Of a stretch of DNA of 64,000 nucleotides, positions 15,146-24,175 are shown one piece after another. Source of the DNA: an uncultured Treponema sp. (lineage in GTDB: Bacteria > Spirochaetota > Spirochaetia > Treponematales > Treponemataceae); NCBI GenBank assembly GCA_949299755.1, contig CASGBA010000008.1, positions 1 through 64,000 on the forward strand, read 5' to 3'. The translations under genes and the position numbers were made by a program. Within the stretch, counting starts at the first letter, position 1. Every line of letters starts with the position of its first letter. Below the pieces are notes generated by a model. The model saw only the letters and a list, made by a program, of their open reading frames with translations. It did no database searches and was not told the origin of the DNA.

Positions 15146-16431
15146 ATTTCCCCCGTATTTTCCTGAAAACAAAAGAAGAGACAGACATACAGCAGGGTTC
15201 CCCCTGGGTCTTTGACAACGAAATAGCCTTTGTAAAATACCAGTCAGACGGAAAGACAGTCCAGCAGGAACTGAAGGACTGCGCTGTCGCTCCGGGAACA
15301 GCGGTGGAGGTGTTTTCAAAGGGCGGCTTGTTTTTGGGAACCGGGATTTTCAACCCCCGGTCAAAGATAACCGTGCGCCTCCTGACGGAAAGCCGGGCGG
15401 AACACCTCTTCGGTGCCGGGGCGGACGGCAGCGTTCCCGGCTCCCTCCACGGGGAAAAGGTCCGCGGTTTCTTTCTGGAAAAAGTGAAATCAGCCTTGGA
15501 AGCCCGGTTCTATTACTACGGCAAAAACGAATCCTACCGGCTGGTGTTCGCGGAGGCGGATTTCATCCCCGGATTCACGGCCGACCGCTACGTGGATGAA
15601 GCGGGACGGGTTTTCCTGTCCGTGCAGTTCCTCTCGCTCGCCGCGGAGGTGTTCCGGGAAGAGCTGCTTGACTGCCTGCGGACGGTATGCCGCCCGGCCG
15701 GCATATATGAGCGAAGCGACGCGGCTGTACGGGAACTGGAGGGGCTTCCCCTGAAAAAAGGCTGGATCGGGGCGGAACACAATCCGGTTATCACAATCCG
15801 GGAAAACGGAATCCTGCTGGCGGTGGATTTGGAGAACGGACAGAAAACCGGATATTTCCTTGACCAGAAAGACAACCGGAAGATTGTCGCTTCCCTCGCG
15901 AAGGGCCGACGGGTGCTCGATACGTTCACCCACACCGGCGCATTCGGATTGAACGCCGTCGCGGGCGGCGCACGGGAAGTGGTTTCCGTGGACATCTCCC
16001 CGGAAGCGGTCGCCGGCGTGGAGCGGAATATCGCCCTGAATAAAGCCGGTTCCGTGATGAGCGCAGTCTGCGCCGATGTCTTTGATGTGCTGCGCCAGTA
16101 TGAAGAAGCGGGGGAACGGTTTGACATGATTATCCTTGACCCGCCGGCCTTTGCCAAAAGCGCCGCCAAGGTGGAAAAAGCCTACGGCGGCTACAAGGAG
16201 ATAAACCTGCGGGCGATGCGGCTGCTGGTGCCGGGCGGCATACTCGTTTCCTGCTCCTGTTCCCATTTTATGAGCCCGGATTTGTTCTACGACATGCTGG
16301 TTCACGCAGCCGCGGATGCCAGGCGCCGGATTCAGATTTTCGAAAAGCGGGGCGCCGGGCCGGATCATCCGGTGCGGGCAGGGTACGCAAAGTCAGAATA
16401 CCTGAAATGCGCCGTCATGCGGGTGATGTGA
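15142..16431 (+). CDS. rlmI: 23S rRNA (cytosine-C5)-methyltransferase, RlmI-like
   Basis: A 429-residue SAM-dependent RNA methyltransferase. An N-terminal PUA-like domain (about 1-100, with GSPWVFDNEI) is followed by a Rossmann methyltransferase domain. That domain has motif I VLDTFTHTGAFGLNA, an acidic VSVDISPEAV, the catalytic-loop motif LDPPAFAKS and the Cys-containing VSCSCSHFM. This is the RlmI/RlmK class that modifies C1962 of 23S rRNA in E. coli. The length is slightly above the E. coli enzyme. The next gene is convergent, with an 84-base gap lacking a clear terminator. Confidence 0.88.
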   Translation: MNFPRIFLKTKEETDIQQGSPWVFDNEIAFVKYQSDGKTVQQELKDCAVAPGTAVEVFSKGGLFLGTGIFNPRSKITVRLLTESRAEHLFGAGADGSVPGSLHGEKVRGFFLEKVKSALEARFYYYGKNESYRLVFAEADFIPGFTADRYVDEAGRVFLSVQFLSLAAEVFREELLDCLRTVCRPAGIYERSDAAVRELEGLPLKKGWIGAEHNPVITIRENGILLAVDLENGQKTGYFLDQKDNRKIVASLAKGRRVLDTFTHTGAFGLNAVAGGAREVVSVDISPEAVAGVERNIALNKAGSVMSAVCADVFDVLRQYEEAGERFDMIILDPPAFAKSAAKVEKAYGGYKEINLRAMRLLVPGGILVSCSCSHFMSPDLFYDMLVHAAADARRRIQIFEKRGAGPDHPVRAGYAKSEYLKCAVMRVM

Positions 16432-16515
16432 GTAATACAGCAAACAAGCTATGGCATTTTTGCTTTAAGAGGGAATTTGTTTTGCGAAGTCCTTCGGAAT
16501 GCCGGGCTTGCCTTG

Positions 16516-17745
16516 TCACGCCTCCGGTACACGGCGGAAAACAAGCGATGTGTTTATGCCGCCGAAAGCGAAATTGTTGGACATAACGTACTCCGCGTCA
16601 ATTTCACGGCCGGTTCCCGTGATAAAATCAAGGGGAGCGATTTCCTCATCCCGATCAACCAGATTGAGATTGGGGCAAAACCATTTCTTTTTCTGCATAA
16701 GGATTGAGCACCAGGCTTCAATGGCGCCGCAGGCACCCAGAGTATGCCCGGTGTAATTTTTCAGGGTTGACACGGGAACCTTTCCGCCGAACACATTATA
16801 AACCGCATTCGATTCCACAATGTCACCGGAAACAGTGGCCGTGCCGTGCATATTGATGTAACCGATATCCTCCGGCTCAAGGCCGGCGGCCTTCAGCGCC
16901 ATCCTCATCACAGCTTCAATCGTGCTCTGGTTCGGATGCGTGATATGCGTTCCGTCAGTGTTTGTGGCGAAGCCTGCGACCTCGGCGTATATTTTCGCCC
17001 CGCGGCGGACGGCGTGCTCATATTCCTCCAGAATGAGGGTTCCGGCCCCTTCCCCGACCACAAGCCCGTCACGGGTTTTGTCATAGGCGCGGGGTGTCCG
17101 CGAAGGATGCGCGTTATCGGTTGAGGCGGAAAAGAGGGCGTCAAAAACACCGGCATCCGCCGGAGTAAGTTCCTCCGCGCCGCCGGCTATCATGATGTCC
17201 TGAATCCCGTTGGCCACAGCCTCATAGGCGTAGCCTACCGCCATGCTGCCGGATGTACAGGCGGTGTTCGTGGTTATAAGCCGTCCGGTAAGCCCGTAGT
17301 GCACCGACAGATTCGCCGCACAGGTTTGCGGCATCGCTTTGATGTAGGTGGATGCTGAAAGGGAGCTGGAATCCTTGTCTATGAGGAGACGGTAAAAATC
17401 AACAAGGGCGTCCACATCTCCGGCGGAAGACCCGTAGGAAATCCCGGTGGAACCGGACGTGAGTTCCGGCGAACCGAGAAGCCCTGCCTTCTCCAGTGCG
17501 TTTTCCGTGGCATTTAACGCCAGAATCGCAACACGCCCCATACCCCTGGTCTCCTTCCTCGAAAAAGCCCTGAGCTCCGCCGTCACAGGAGCCGCAAGAT
17601 GCGGCCGAAGACCCTCGTATACCTCCCATTCAGGCATGGCGGCAACCTTGTTTTCAAGGGCTTTAAGGCTTCGCCACACTTCGTCATCCGCTATCCCGAG
17701 GGAAGAGACAATACCTCCGCCTGTAACCACAACCCTGCGTTTCAC
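16516..17745 (-). CDS. apeR: Aryl polyene ketosynthase II (FabF-like), ApeR type
   Basis: A 409-residue beta-ketoacyl-ACP synthase. The nucleophile is Cys163 in NTACTSGSM, the FabF position. The two active-site His lie in MHGTATVSGD and NYTGHTLGACG. In APE loci this KS works beside ApeO/ApeC in chain extension. GTG start: GTGA overlaps the TGA of the ketoreductase gene, with GGAGG 7 bases upstream. It is the last gene of the minus-strand APE block. The assignment to ApeR rests on context, since FabF paralogues look alike. Confidence 0.88.
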   Translation of the reverse strand: MKRRVVVTGGGIVSSLGIADDEVWRSLKALENKVAAMPEWEVYEGLRPHLAAPVTAELRAFSRKETRGMGRVAILALNATENALEKAGLLGSPELTSGSTGISYGSSAGDVDALVDFYRLLIDKDSSSLSASTYIKAMPQTCAANLSVHYGLTGRLITTNTACTSGSMAVGYAYEAVANGIQDIMIAGGAEELTPADAGVFDALFSASTDNAHPSRTPRAYDKTRDGLVVGEGAGTLILEEYEHAVRRGAKIYAEVAGFATNTDGTHITHPNQSTIEAVMRMALKAAGLEPEDIGYINMHGTATVSGDIVESNAVYNVFGGKVPVSTLKNYTGHTLGACGAIEAWCSILMQKKKWFCPNLNLVDRDEEIAPLDFITGTGREIDAEYVMSNNFAFGGINTSLVFRRVPEA

Positions 17746-18476
17746 TGCAAACCTCCGTTAACGGATATCACCTGCCGGGTAATATATCCTGCGTTTTCAG
17801 ACAAAAGAAAAGAAACAGCGGCGGCGATATCTTCGGGCTTGCCGAGTCTTTTCATAGGAATCATTTTCTGAACCTCTTCAAGGGGAAGTCCTTCTATCAT
17901 ATCCGTCTCAATTACCCCCGGAGCGACTGCATTCACGGTGATGTTTCTTGAAGCGACTTCGAGGGCGAGGGCTTTCGCCGCCCCGATAAGACCGGCTTTT
18001 GAGGCGCTGTAATTCACCTGTCCACGGTTTCCCATCACACCGGAAACTGAAGAAAGCACGACCACCCTGCCCTTCCTCTGTTTGCACATCGCCATCATGA
18101 CAGGATGAAGGACATTGTAAAATCCGTCGAGGTTTGTGCGGAGGACGGAATCCCAGTCATCATCATCCATAGCGACAAAAACGTTGTCACGGCATATTCC
18201 GGCGTTAAGGACAACGCCCCAAAAAGAACCGTTGGCTTCCAAATAAGCTTCCAATGCCTGCCGGCATTCTTCACGGTTTGAAATATCGAACTTAATAAGA
18301 GAAGCGCTTCCGCCAATGCTTTCAATTTCCTTTTTCAGGGTTTCAGCTTTCCCTACATTTGCACCGCGGTAATTAATGACAACTTCAAATCCGTCCTGCG
18401 CAAGCTGGATGCAGCATTCACGGCCTATTCCGCGCAGGGCACCTGTTACAAGGACAGTTCGTTTATCTGACATCAT
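17742..18476 (-). CDS. apeQ: 3-oxoacyl-ACP reductase (FabG-like), ApeQ type
   Basis: A 244-residue short-chain dehydrogenase that reduces the beta-keto group on the ACP-bound polyene chain with NADPH. Visible are the cofactor loop VTGALRGIGRE, NAGICRD, the catalytic Ser (VLSSVSGVMG), the YSASK motif and the C-terminal ITRQVISVNGG typical of FabG. The ATG overlaps the TGA of the dehydratase gene, with GGAGG just upstream. Confidence 0.9.
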   Translation of the reverse strand: MMSDKRTVLVTGALRGIGRECCIQLAQDGFEVVINYRGANVGKAETLKKEIESIGGSASLIKFDISNREECRQALEAYLEANGSFWGVVLNAGICRDNVFVAMDDDDWDSVLRTNLDGFYNVLHPVMMAMCKQRKGRVVVLSSVSGVMGNRGQVNYSASKAGLIGAAKALALEVASRNITVNAVAPGVIETDMIEGLPLEEVQKMIPMKRLGKPEDIAAAVSFLLSENAGYITRQVISVNGGLQ

Positions 18477-18946
18477 TCCTCCCTATTGATAAAACGGTCA
18501 ACATCATCAACACTCATAACCAGAAGCCTTCCCTGGGAAACAGGCCCGTCGTCATTGAACACCTTTCCGGTGAAAGAAAACAACCCGTTGAAAAGATCCG
18601 TTTCCTGTTCGATTTCTACAAGCACCGTTTCATTTTCTTTGAGGAAGGGGCGGGAAATCACAAAATCAGTGACCCGCAGAATAAAACCGATGGAAGGTCC
18701 TTCTTTTCCCGCATATTCCATTATATGTGAATAAGCGCTGATTGACTGGGCAATCAACTCAAAGGTGGCATACCCCGGTGTGCACCCACCGAAAAACAAC
18801 GGGGATGTATTGTCAAGGGTCGCATGGGCGGTTAAACCGGAGTCATTCACGGAGATGATTCCGTCTATCAAAAGCATATTACCCCTATGTGGTATAATAG
18901 AAAAAAGATTTTCTTTTCCCTCAAGGGGAAGATTAAGTTTCTTCAC
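18473..18946 (-). CDS. apeP: Hot-dog dehydratase subunit, ApeP type
   Basis: A 157-residue hot-dog protein with IPHRGNMLLIDGI and, further on, TPGYATFELIAQSISAY, the pattern of the COG4706-type dehydratases found in aryl polyene loci. The usual FabZ GHFP segment reads GGCTPG here, so the classic His is not at that place. APE dehydration is reported to use a paired ApeI:ApeP dimer, and ApeI carries the His. The GTG start at 18946 is chosen because GGAGAAG precedes it and it follows the KS stop by one base. The longer frame would overlap the KS. Confidence 0.82.
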   Translation of the reverse strand: MKKLNLPLEGKENLFSIIPHRGNMLLIDGIISVNDSGLTAHATLDNTSPLFFGGCTPGYATFELIAQSISAYSHIMEYAGKEGPSIGFILRVTDFVISRPFLKENETVLVEIEQETDLFNGLFSFTGKVFNDDGPVSQGRLLVMSVDDVDRFINREE

Positions 18947-18947
18947 C

Positions 18948-20084
18948 TTAAATCTTCTCCATAAGCAGCACTGCGTTTGCCCCGCCAAAAGCGAAGGCGG
19001 AATTCATCACCGCTTTTAAGTTCCTGGATTCCCCCGGTCTCGCAAAATCTAGTGCAGCCAAATCAGGATCCAGGACACCATCGTTTACATGGGGAGGCAG
19101 CATTTGCGGCGGTTCCGAAGCCAGGGTAAGGGCGCAGATTGAAGCGCCGATGGAGCCGGCGGAACCGAGGGTGTGCCCCGTCATCGCCTTGGTACTTGAA
19201 ACTTTCACGGAGGAACCGAAAACAGCGTCTACAGCCTTTGCTTCCATGGCGTCATTCACGTCGGTTCCTGTACCGTGAAGATTTATGTAGCCGATGTCCT
19301 CCGGCTTTTTCCCTGCCATTGCCAAAGCTTCCTTCATAATAGTGATGACGGCGGTTGCCTCCGGATCAGGACTGGTCATGTTGTAGCCGTCGCTGGATTC
19401 GGCGAAGCCGGTGATTGCCACAGGGAAGGGCACAACCTGCTCCCTCGTCACAAAGAAAAGCCCGGCCCCGTCCCCCAGGGTAATGCCGCTGCGGTTCACG
19501 CTGAAAGGGTTTGTGGGGACCGGACTGACAGCCGACAGGGCCATGAAACCAGCCGATATGAGGTCGCTGGATAAATCCACACCGCCCACCAGCATGGCAT
19601 CCGCCACACCGGATTCAATTAAATCTATGCCCCTGATTATTGTGGATATGCCGGAAGCGCAGGCGGATGCGACACTGAAAACAGGTCCCTTCAAGCCAAG
19701 AAGTCCGGCAAGCTTCCCCGCCGGAACATAGGGATTCTGCAAATCCACATTGTACGAACCGAAAGTCCCTTCTTCCAGGTATTTTTTATGTTCCGGTGAC
19801 GCCATCTGACTGTGATAATCGCAGCCGCCCAAGGCCACACCGACCCGGGAGACATCGTATTTTTCCAGGATACGCCTGGCATCGGCTTCCAGCTGTCCGG
19901 CAGCGTTTTCCAGTATCCTGTTGAACAAATCATCACCTTCAAGGCGTACCCTTCCCACAAGGGCACCGACACGGTTCCGGGAAAAATATTTCTGCTCCCC
20001 TTTGAGGATATTCCTCATGGTTTCATCAGCGGTATTGCCCAGGGCGGTAATCATAACAGGCTTTGTCATGAAATATCTTTTCAT
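18948..20084 (-). CDS. apeO: Aryl polyene ketosynthase I, ApeO type
   Basis: A 378-residue ketosynthase with nucleophile Cys142 in ASACASGIS and His residues in LHGTGTDVNDAME and MTGHTLGSAGS. In characterised APE systems the active ApeO pairs with the chain-length factor ApeC, which sits at the other end of this block. ATG 20084 (MKRYFMTKP) is chosen for GGAAGGAAGGG just upstream; the longer frame runs into the lipoprotein gene. The dehydratase gene follows immediately. Confidence 0.87.
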   Translation of the reverse strand: MKRYFMTKPVMITALGNTADETMRNILKGEQKYFSRNRVGALVGRVRLEGDDLFNRILENAAGQLEADARRILEKYDVSRVGVALGGCDYHSQMASPEHKKYLEEGTFGSYNVDLQNPYVPAGKLAGLLGLKGPVFSVASACASGISTIIRGIDLIESGVADAMLVGGVDLSSDLISAGFMALSAVSPVPTNPFSVNRSGITLGDGAGLFFVTREQVVPFPVAITGFAESSDGYNMTSPDPEATAVITIMKEALAMAGKKPEDIGYINLHGTGTDVNDAMEAKAVDAVFGSSVKVSSTKAMTGHTLGSAGSIGASICALTLASEPPQMLPPHVNDGVLDPDLAALDFARPGESRNLKAVMNSAFAFGGANAVLLMEKI

Positions 20085-20158
20085 TAAAACCCTTCCTTCC
20101 GGGCGGATGGGATATCTTTCTTTCCTGGTTTCAGAATCACCTGTGCCTCCCTGTATTT

Positions 20159-20731
20159 TCACTGAAGGATTTCAATATCATACCTATACCCCCGCAGATG
20201 GTTCACAACGCTTATGCTGTTTCCATCCCGCTCCATGCTCCATACAAGGGACGTCCCCTGGTAAACCGACCGGTTCTGTTTGTCGCCGTCTGCCTTGTAC
20301 CGGAACAAAAGCCTGGCTGAACTGATGAGCTTCCCGACTTCAGCATAGTCATAAAAAGCCATCTGCATATCCGCCACAATATATTCAGCCTTGATTTTTG
20401 ATGCCGCCACAAAAGACGATGAAAAAGAAAGCGCCTTCCCGTCCCAGAGGATGGAGCATATTGTTTGCCCTGAAGGCGATATCATGGTGATATCCAGTTT
20501 TTCCTCATCGGCAACAAGGAAGGCTTCGGCCACAAATCCATCGTGACTGCCGAAACTTCCTGTAAGCAGCTGGTGGGATTCCATAGGGACTCCGATAGCG
20601 GAAGGAGGCAAAAGCCCGATTGTGTTTTCATCGGTTATATACACAACCCCGGCGCCGCGGATTGATTTACAGGAAGAGAAAAACACAATAATTAAAATAA
20701 AAACCGGAAAAAAAAGTCTGTACTTAAACAT
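20159..20731 (-). CDS. DUF3261-like lipoprotein of the APE locus
   Basis: A 190-residue lipoprotein with lipobox FFSSC after a hydrophobic signal. The body is beta-rich, with GSFGSHDGFVAEAFLVADEE and a C-terminal GYRYDIEIL, resembling the DUF3261 lipoproteins in gammaproteobacterial APE clusters next to the exporter. It probably helps place the polyene lipid in the outer membrane (inference). The start could be ATG 20731 or GTG 20740. The low sequence conservation of this family makes the name tentative. Confidence 0.68.
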   Translation of the reverse strand: MFKYRLFFPVFILIIVFFSSCKSIRGAGVVYITDENTIGLLPPSAIGVPMESHQLLTGSFGSHDGFVAEAFLVADEEKLDITMISPSGQTICSILWDGKALSFSSSFVAASKIKAEYIVADMQMAFYDYAEVGKLISSARLLFRYKADGDKQNRSVYQGTSLVWSMERDGNSISVVNHLRGYRYDIEILQ

Positions 20732-20847
20732 CTTTCCCACAGGTAAGTTTACTTTTTAGAACCGCTATTAGTCAACTCCGGAATAACGGTCCATATAAAA
20801 TACCATATTCCATTGTATACGAACTATGCTTCAGAAGAAAGGGAAAT

Positions 20848-23142
20848 TTACTTTTTCCCGGTATTTTTTGAACAAAGGGCGGTTATGAAGGCGGCGGTTA
20901 TGCCTATGAATACAGTCAACCCGAACGTATGCACCGGCCGGAAAGAGCTGAACACAAGGCTTCCGAAACTCAATGCGGTAGTCAAATATGAAAGGGTGAT
21001 TGCGAGCATAGGTTTTTGACCGGAATTCCCCGCAAAAACCATGTAATCCAAACCCAAGCCAATTACAAGGAGGAGTCCAACGGCAAAAAAGAAATCGACA
21101 GGAAGACCGGCAAATCCGATAGAAGATAAAACCGACAGGATAATAATAACCGGAGAAACAGCCATCTGCAATCCTTTCTTTTTGAATACAAGAATTAAAA
21201 GCAGGATGATTACAATAAAAGCAGCGGTAAGCATTTTCAATATGATTTCCGTAAGCTCATCAAGCTGGAGATTCACATCCCTGCTTTTCTGGAAGTATGT
21301 AACACCTTCACACTTTTCCGCCGCATTTTCCACTTTTCCTGAACCAACACCTCCGAAAACAAGAACCGCCAGATAATATTTTTCTCCAAGACTGCCAATT
21401 ATAATACGATTCATCATATTTGAAAGGCTTGCTGGAATCCCGGAAAAATTGAGTGCAACGAAATCATCTTCCCAGGCAGAACGGGCTTTGTCTGGATTTA
21501 TTCCCAAAACATCGCATTGTTCATACAAAAAAGGAATGAGGGCTTTTGAAATTTCAAAATTCGTTTGTTGGACAGAAGGAGGAGGAATAAACGCTGAAAC
21601 AGAAAGATAGTTGTCTATGACTCCTGCACACCGCAGTTTCTCCAGTTCCAGGGAAAACAGGTATTCTTTCTCCCTGGCATCCTGCTCATTGTTTCCTTCG
21701 ACAATTGCATAGGTTGAGCTCATGAATCCGAGAACCCTTCCGGCGGTTTTTTCGCTTTCCAGAAGTCTGTCACTCATCTGGTATAAATCAAGCACGTTGT
21801 TATGGACTTTAAGATTTCCTGCGGCAAAAATAAAAAAAACAGCTGAAACTACAAAAAGAGGGAAAAGAAAAGACCCGTGTTTTTTTGTTTCCGGAAGCCG
21901 CCATGCAAGCGCCTTTTTTGAAATCATAGACGGTCTTGAAACAAGAGGGAACAACCCCATGACAGTGAGGAAAGAACTTATCAAACCGGCGCAGGAAAAA
22001 AGAGCCACCTGTTTGAGTATTCCATAAGGACTGAAGAGAATCAGAAAATAACAGAGAACCGTGGAAACAAAACTGACAGAAAGATTCTTTGAAAGCTTTT
22101 CCGCCACACAACGACCGTTTTCGCATTCATCCCTTTTTGCGTAAGCCAGATAAAAATGAATGGCATAATCAATGCTGGTTCCTATAAGAGAAGTACCGAA
22201 AATCATAGTGAGAATATGAACATCCGGAAAAAAAATAACGACGGCGGACAAGGCGGACAAAATAGAAAAAAAAGTGCTAAGCAAAAACAATCCGATCACA
22301 TGGATGTTCCTTAGCATCACAAGAAACAAAATGATTATGATAACTATTGACACTGTTGTAATCAAAGTTATTTCTTTCTGGGCACCGGAAGCGCTTTCGT
22401 AACTGTGGAAAGGGAAACCTGAATAACTTATATCCAGGTTCTCCGTCTCTTTTTCCAGGCTGTCTCCGACAGCATATATTTGAGAGACACCTCCCGATGT
22501 ATTTGATATATTCAAAGCCGCTTCCGACAGGGTTCCCTGCAAAAGAATATACCATACGCCGTCATTTTCCACAGCGAGCACGCCTTCCTTAGGCATTACC
22601 GGAGTAATACCGCTGACCTTTTGCAAAAAGTCAGTGAAAATAATATTGTCAACGAAAAAAGGATCATTGTCCAGATTTTCGATGGAATTGAATGTCAGTG
22701 GTGAAAAAATAGAGGCAAGGCTATTCATCTGGAAATCGCCGGGATTTTCCTGAATTTCCTTCACGGCATATTCCGGGAGCATCTGATATCTGTATTTTGA
22801 AAGTATGCCGGAAAATGAATCCATATCCATGGGGATGCTTTCAAGACGCAGGTCCGCAAAAATATTTCCGTCGGACAGCCCTGAATACATTTTTTCGGCG
22901 CATGATTTTGCAGTATTAAAATCCGGGTGCCCGATAAGGATATTCACATCCGCATTTTGTTTGGCAGCGAATTTTTTCTCCGCGGCGCTGACTCCTTCGG
23001 ATATACCGTAGGTAGGAAGCAGCGACATAAAATCCGTAATGACAGATAATCTCCCGGACAACAGTACAATTATAAAACCGGCCGCAAGAATTCCATGGTA
23101 TAATATGAACAATAAGCTAAAAGGAAAATTCTTTTTCTTCAT
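20848..23142 (-). CDS. MMPL/RND-type exporter of the APE locus
   Basis: A 764-residue polytopic membrane protein with the RND/MMPL layout: one N-terminal helix, a large periplasmic loop, five to six helices (about 260-425), a second periplasmic loop, then a final helix group (from about 650). The GTSLIGTSIDYAIHFYLAY segment and the VIGLGLDYMVF segment are the two matching helix-4-like motifs carrying the conserved Asp. MMPL proteins move lipids across the inner membrane. Here the cargo is probably the aryl polyene lipid (ApeM role). It overlaps the end of the LolA-like gene by 26 bases. Confidence 0.85.
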   Translation of the reverse strand: MKKKNFPFSLLFILYHGILAAGFIIVLLSGRLSVITDFMSLLPTYGISEGVSAAEKKFAAKQNADVNILIGHPDFNTAKSCAEKMYSGLSDGNIFADLRLESIPMDMDSFSGILSKYRYQMLPEYAVKEIQENPGDFQMNSLASIFSPLTFNSIENLDNDPFFVDNIIFTDFLQKVSGITPVMPKEGVLAVENDGVWYILLQGTLSEAALNISNTSGGVSQIYAVGDSLEKETENLDISYSGFPFHSYESASGAQKEITLITTVSIVIIIILFLVMLRNIHVIGLFLLSTFFSILSALSAVVIFFPDVHILTMIFGTSLIGTSIDYAIHFYLAYAKRDECENGRCVAEKLSKNLSVSFVSTVLCYFLILFSPYGILKQVALFSCAGLISSFLTVMGLFPLVSRPSMISKKALAWRLPETKKHGSFLFPLFVVSAVFFIFAAGNLKVHNNVLDLYQMSDRLLESEKTAGRVLGFMSSTYAIVEGNNEQDAREKEYLFSLELEKLRCAGVIDNYLSVSAFIPPPSVQQTNFEISKALIPFLYEQCDVLGINPDKARSAWEDDFVALNFSGIPASLSNMMNRIIIGSLGEKYYLAVLVFGGVGSGKVENAAEKCEGVTYFQKSRDVNLQLDELTEIILKMLTAAFIVIILLLILVFKKKGLQMAVSPVIIILSVLSSIGFAGLPVDFFFAVGLLLVIGLGLDYMVFAGNSGQKPMLAITLSYLTTALSFGSLVFSSFRPVHTFGLTVFIGITAAFITALCSKNTGKK

Positions 23143-23764
23143 CCGCCGTTAATTTTCTCTGCTCTACATTTTTAAGTTTATATAAAATACTGTCCCCGGA
23201 ATTTTCCCTCATCAACACAGTGTCAATTGAGACTGAACCTCCGATAGTTATAGAATGGACAAAACTTTTTACGTTACTATCCTTTGGGACAAGACCTAAA
23301 AACCATCCTCCACCGCTGGAAACAAAATATAAGTCAAAAACATCCTCAAGCCGGGAAAAATCACCGGCAAATATGCTTTCCAAAGCTTCCGCAATTGAAA
23401 GATAAATTCCGTTGCCGGATACATCCATTGTAATAATCCTGGAACCAACCTGTTGCTTCATGCTGTTTCGTCCCACAATCATTTTTGATGCGTATGGTTT
23501 TTCCGTAATCCAGGCGATACCGGTACCCGGCAACAAAATCATTCTGCCGGAAGACTCCAGTTTTTTGTCCAGGCTTTTTATGGTTTTTATCTGAATATAA
23601 TCAGCGGTCATGGATGAGGTGGAAAAGGAGTTTTTAACGGTTTCAAAACCGCTGTCATCCGCCTGCAACGGATGGCTGTATATACTTTCATCATAAATAT
23701 CAGCGGAAAAAACGGTGGCGGCAAAACAACAAAAAAATAAAACAACCGGAAATATTCTACTCAT
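23117..23764 (-). CDS. LolA-like outer-membrane carrier of the APE locus
   Basis: A 215-residue protein with a cleavable signal peptide (about residues 1-20, ending VFSA), then a LolA-like half-barrel: SSMTADYIQIKTIKSLDKKL followed by GRMILLPGTGIAWITEKPY, and late VDTVLMRENSGDSI. Such carriers ferry lipids through the periplasm, and APE loci encode their own copy (ApeL role). The ATG overlaps the thioesterase TGA as ATGA. Confidence 0.85.
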   Translation of the reverse strand: MSRIFPVVLFFCCFAATVFSADIYDESIYSHPLQADDSGFETVKNSFSTSSMTADYIQIKTIKSLDKKLESSGRMILLPGTGIAWITEKPYASKMIVGRNSMKQQVGSRIITMDVSGNGIYLSIAEALESIFAGDFSRLEDVFDLYFVSSGGGWFLGLVPKDSNVKSFVHSITIGGSVSIDTVLMRENSGDSILYKLKNVEQRKLTADEEKEFSF

Positions 23765-24174
23765 AGGCTTCCGATATACTCCTTAAATGCCTCAGTAATA
23801 AAGTCAGGCACAAAACCGGTTGACTTGCCTTCCAAGTCAGTAACCATCTGGCTGCTTTCCCCCTTTGTTGTAATTACACCGGTTCCTTTGTCCATGATTT
23901 CATATTTGAATTTCAAAAGATATTCGTACTCAACCACGGTTATTCTGATAACAGCCCTTTGCCCCGGACTTAAAGGCCGTATATATTTTATTTTGTTCCG
24001 GGTAAGCGGAAGCATATAACCTTTTTTGAAGATGGAATTATAACTTAAATGCATCTTTTCCAAAAGTTCTGACCGAGCCATTTCAAAATAATCAAAATAT
24101 TTTCCGTTCCAGACAACACCCATGGGATCACAGTCGTTAAATTCAACCTTGAATTCTTTTTCCAGACAGAACAT
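23761..24174 (-). CDS. 4HBT-type thioesterase, ApeK type
   Basis: A 137-residue hot-dog thioesterase with the 4-hydroxybenzoyl-CoA thioesterase active-site pattern FNDCDPMGVVWNGKYFDYFE; Asp16 is the expected catalytic Asp. It probably cleaves thioesters on the APE assembly line, either for release or for editing. ATG 24174 has GGAG 8 bases upstream and lies directly after the acyltransferase stop. The frame continues 47 codons further upstream inside that gene, which I reject. Confidence 0.87.
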   Translation of the reverse strand: MFCLEKEFKVEFNDCDPMGVVWNGKYFDYFEMARSELLEKMHLSYNSIFKKGYMLPLTRNKIKYIRPLSPGQRAVIRITVVEYEYLLKFKYEIMDKGTGVITTKGESSQMVTDLEGKSTGFVPDFITEAFKEYIGSL

Positions 24175-24175
24175 A

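Noticed and set aside
15490-16368. A 292-residue open frame antisense to rlmI
   Set aside because: It lies wholly inside a gene with clear methyltransferase motifs and has no family signature; long antisense frames are expected in this GC-richer gene.
16432-16515. Terminator at the end of the APE block
   Set aside because: Only weak short pairings (AGCAAA/TTTGCT, CGAAG/CTTCG) without a T-run were found.
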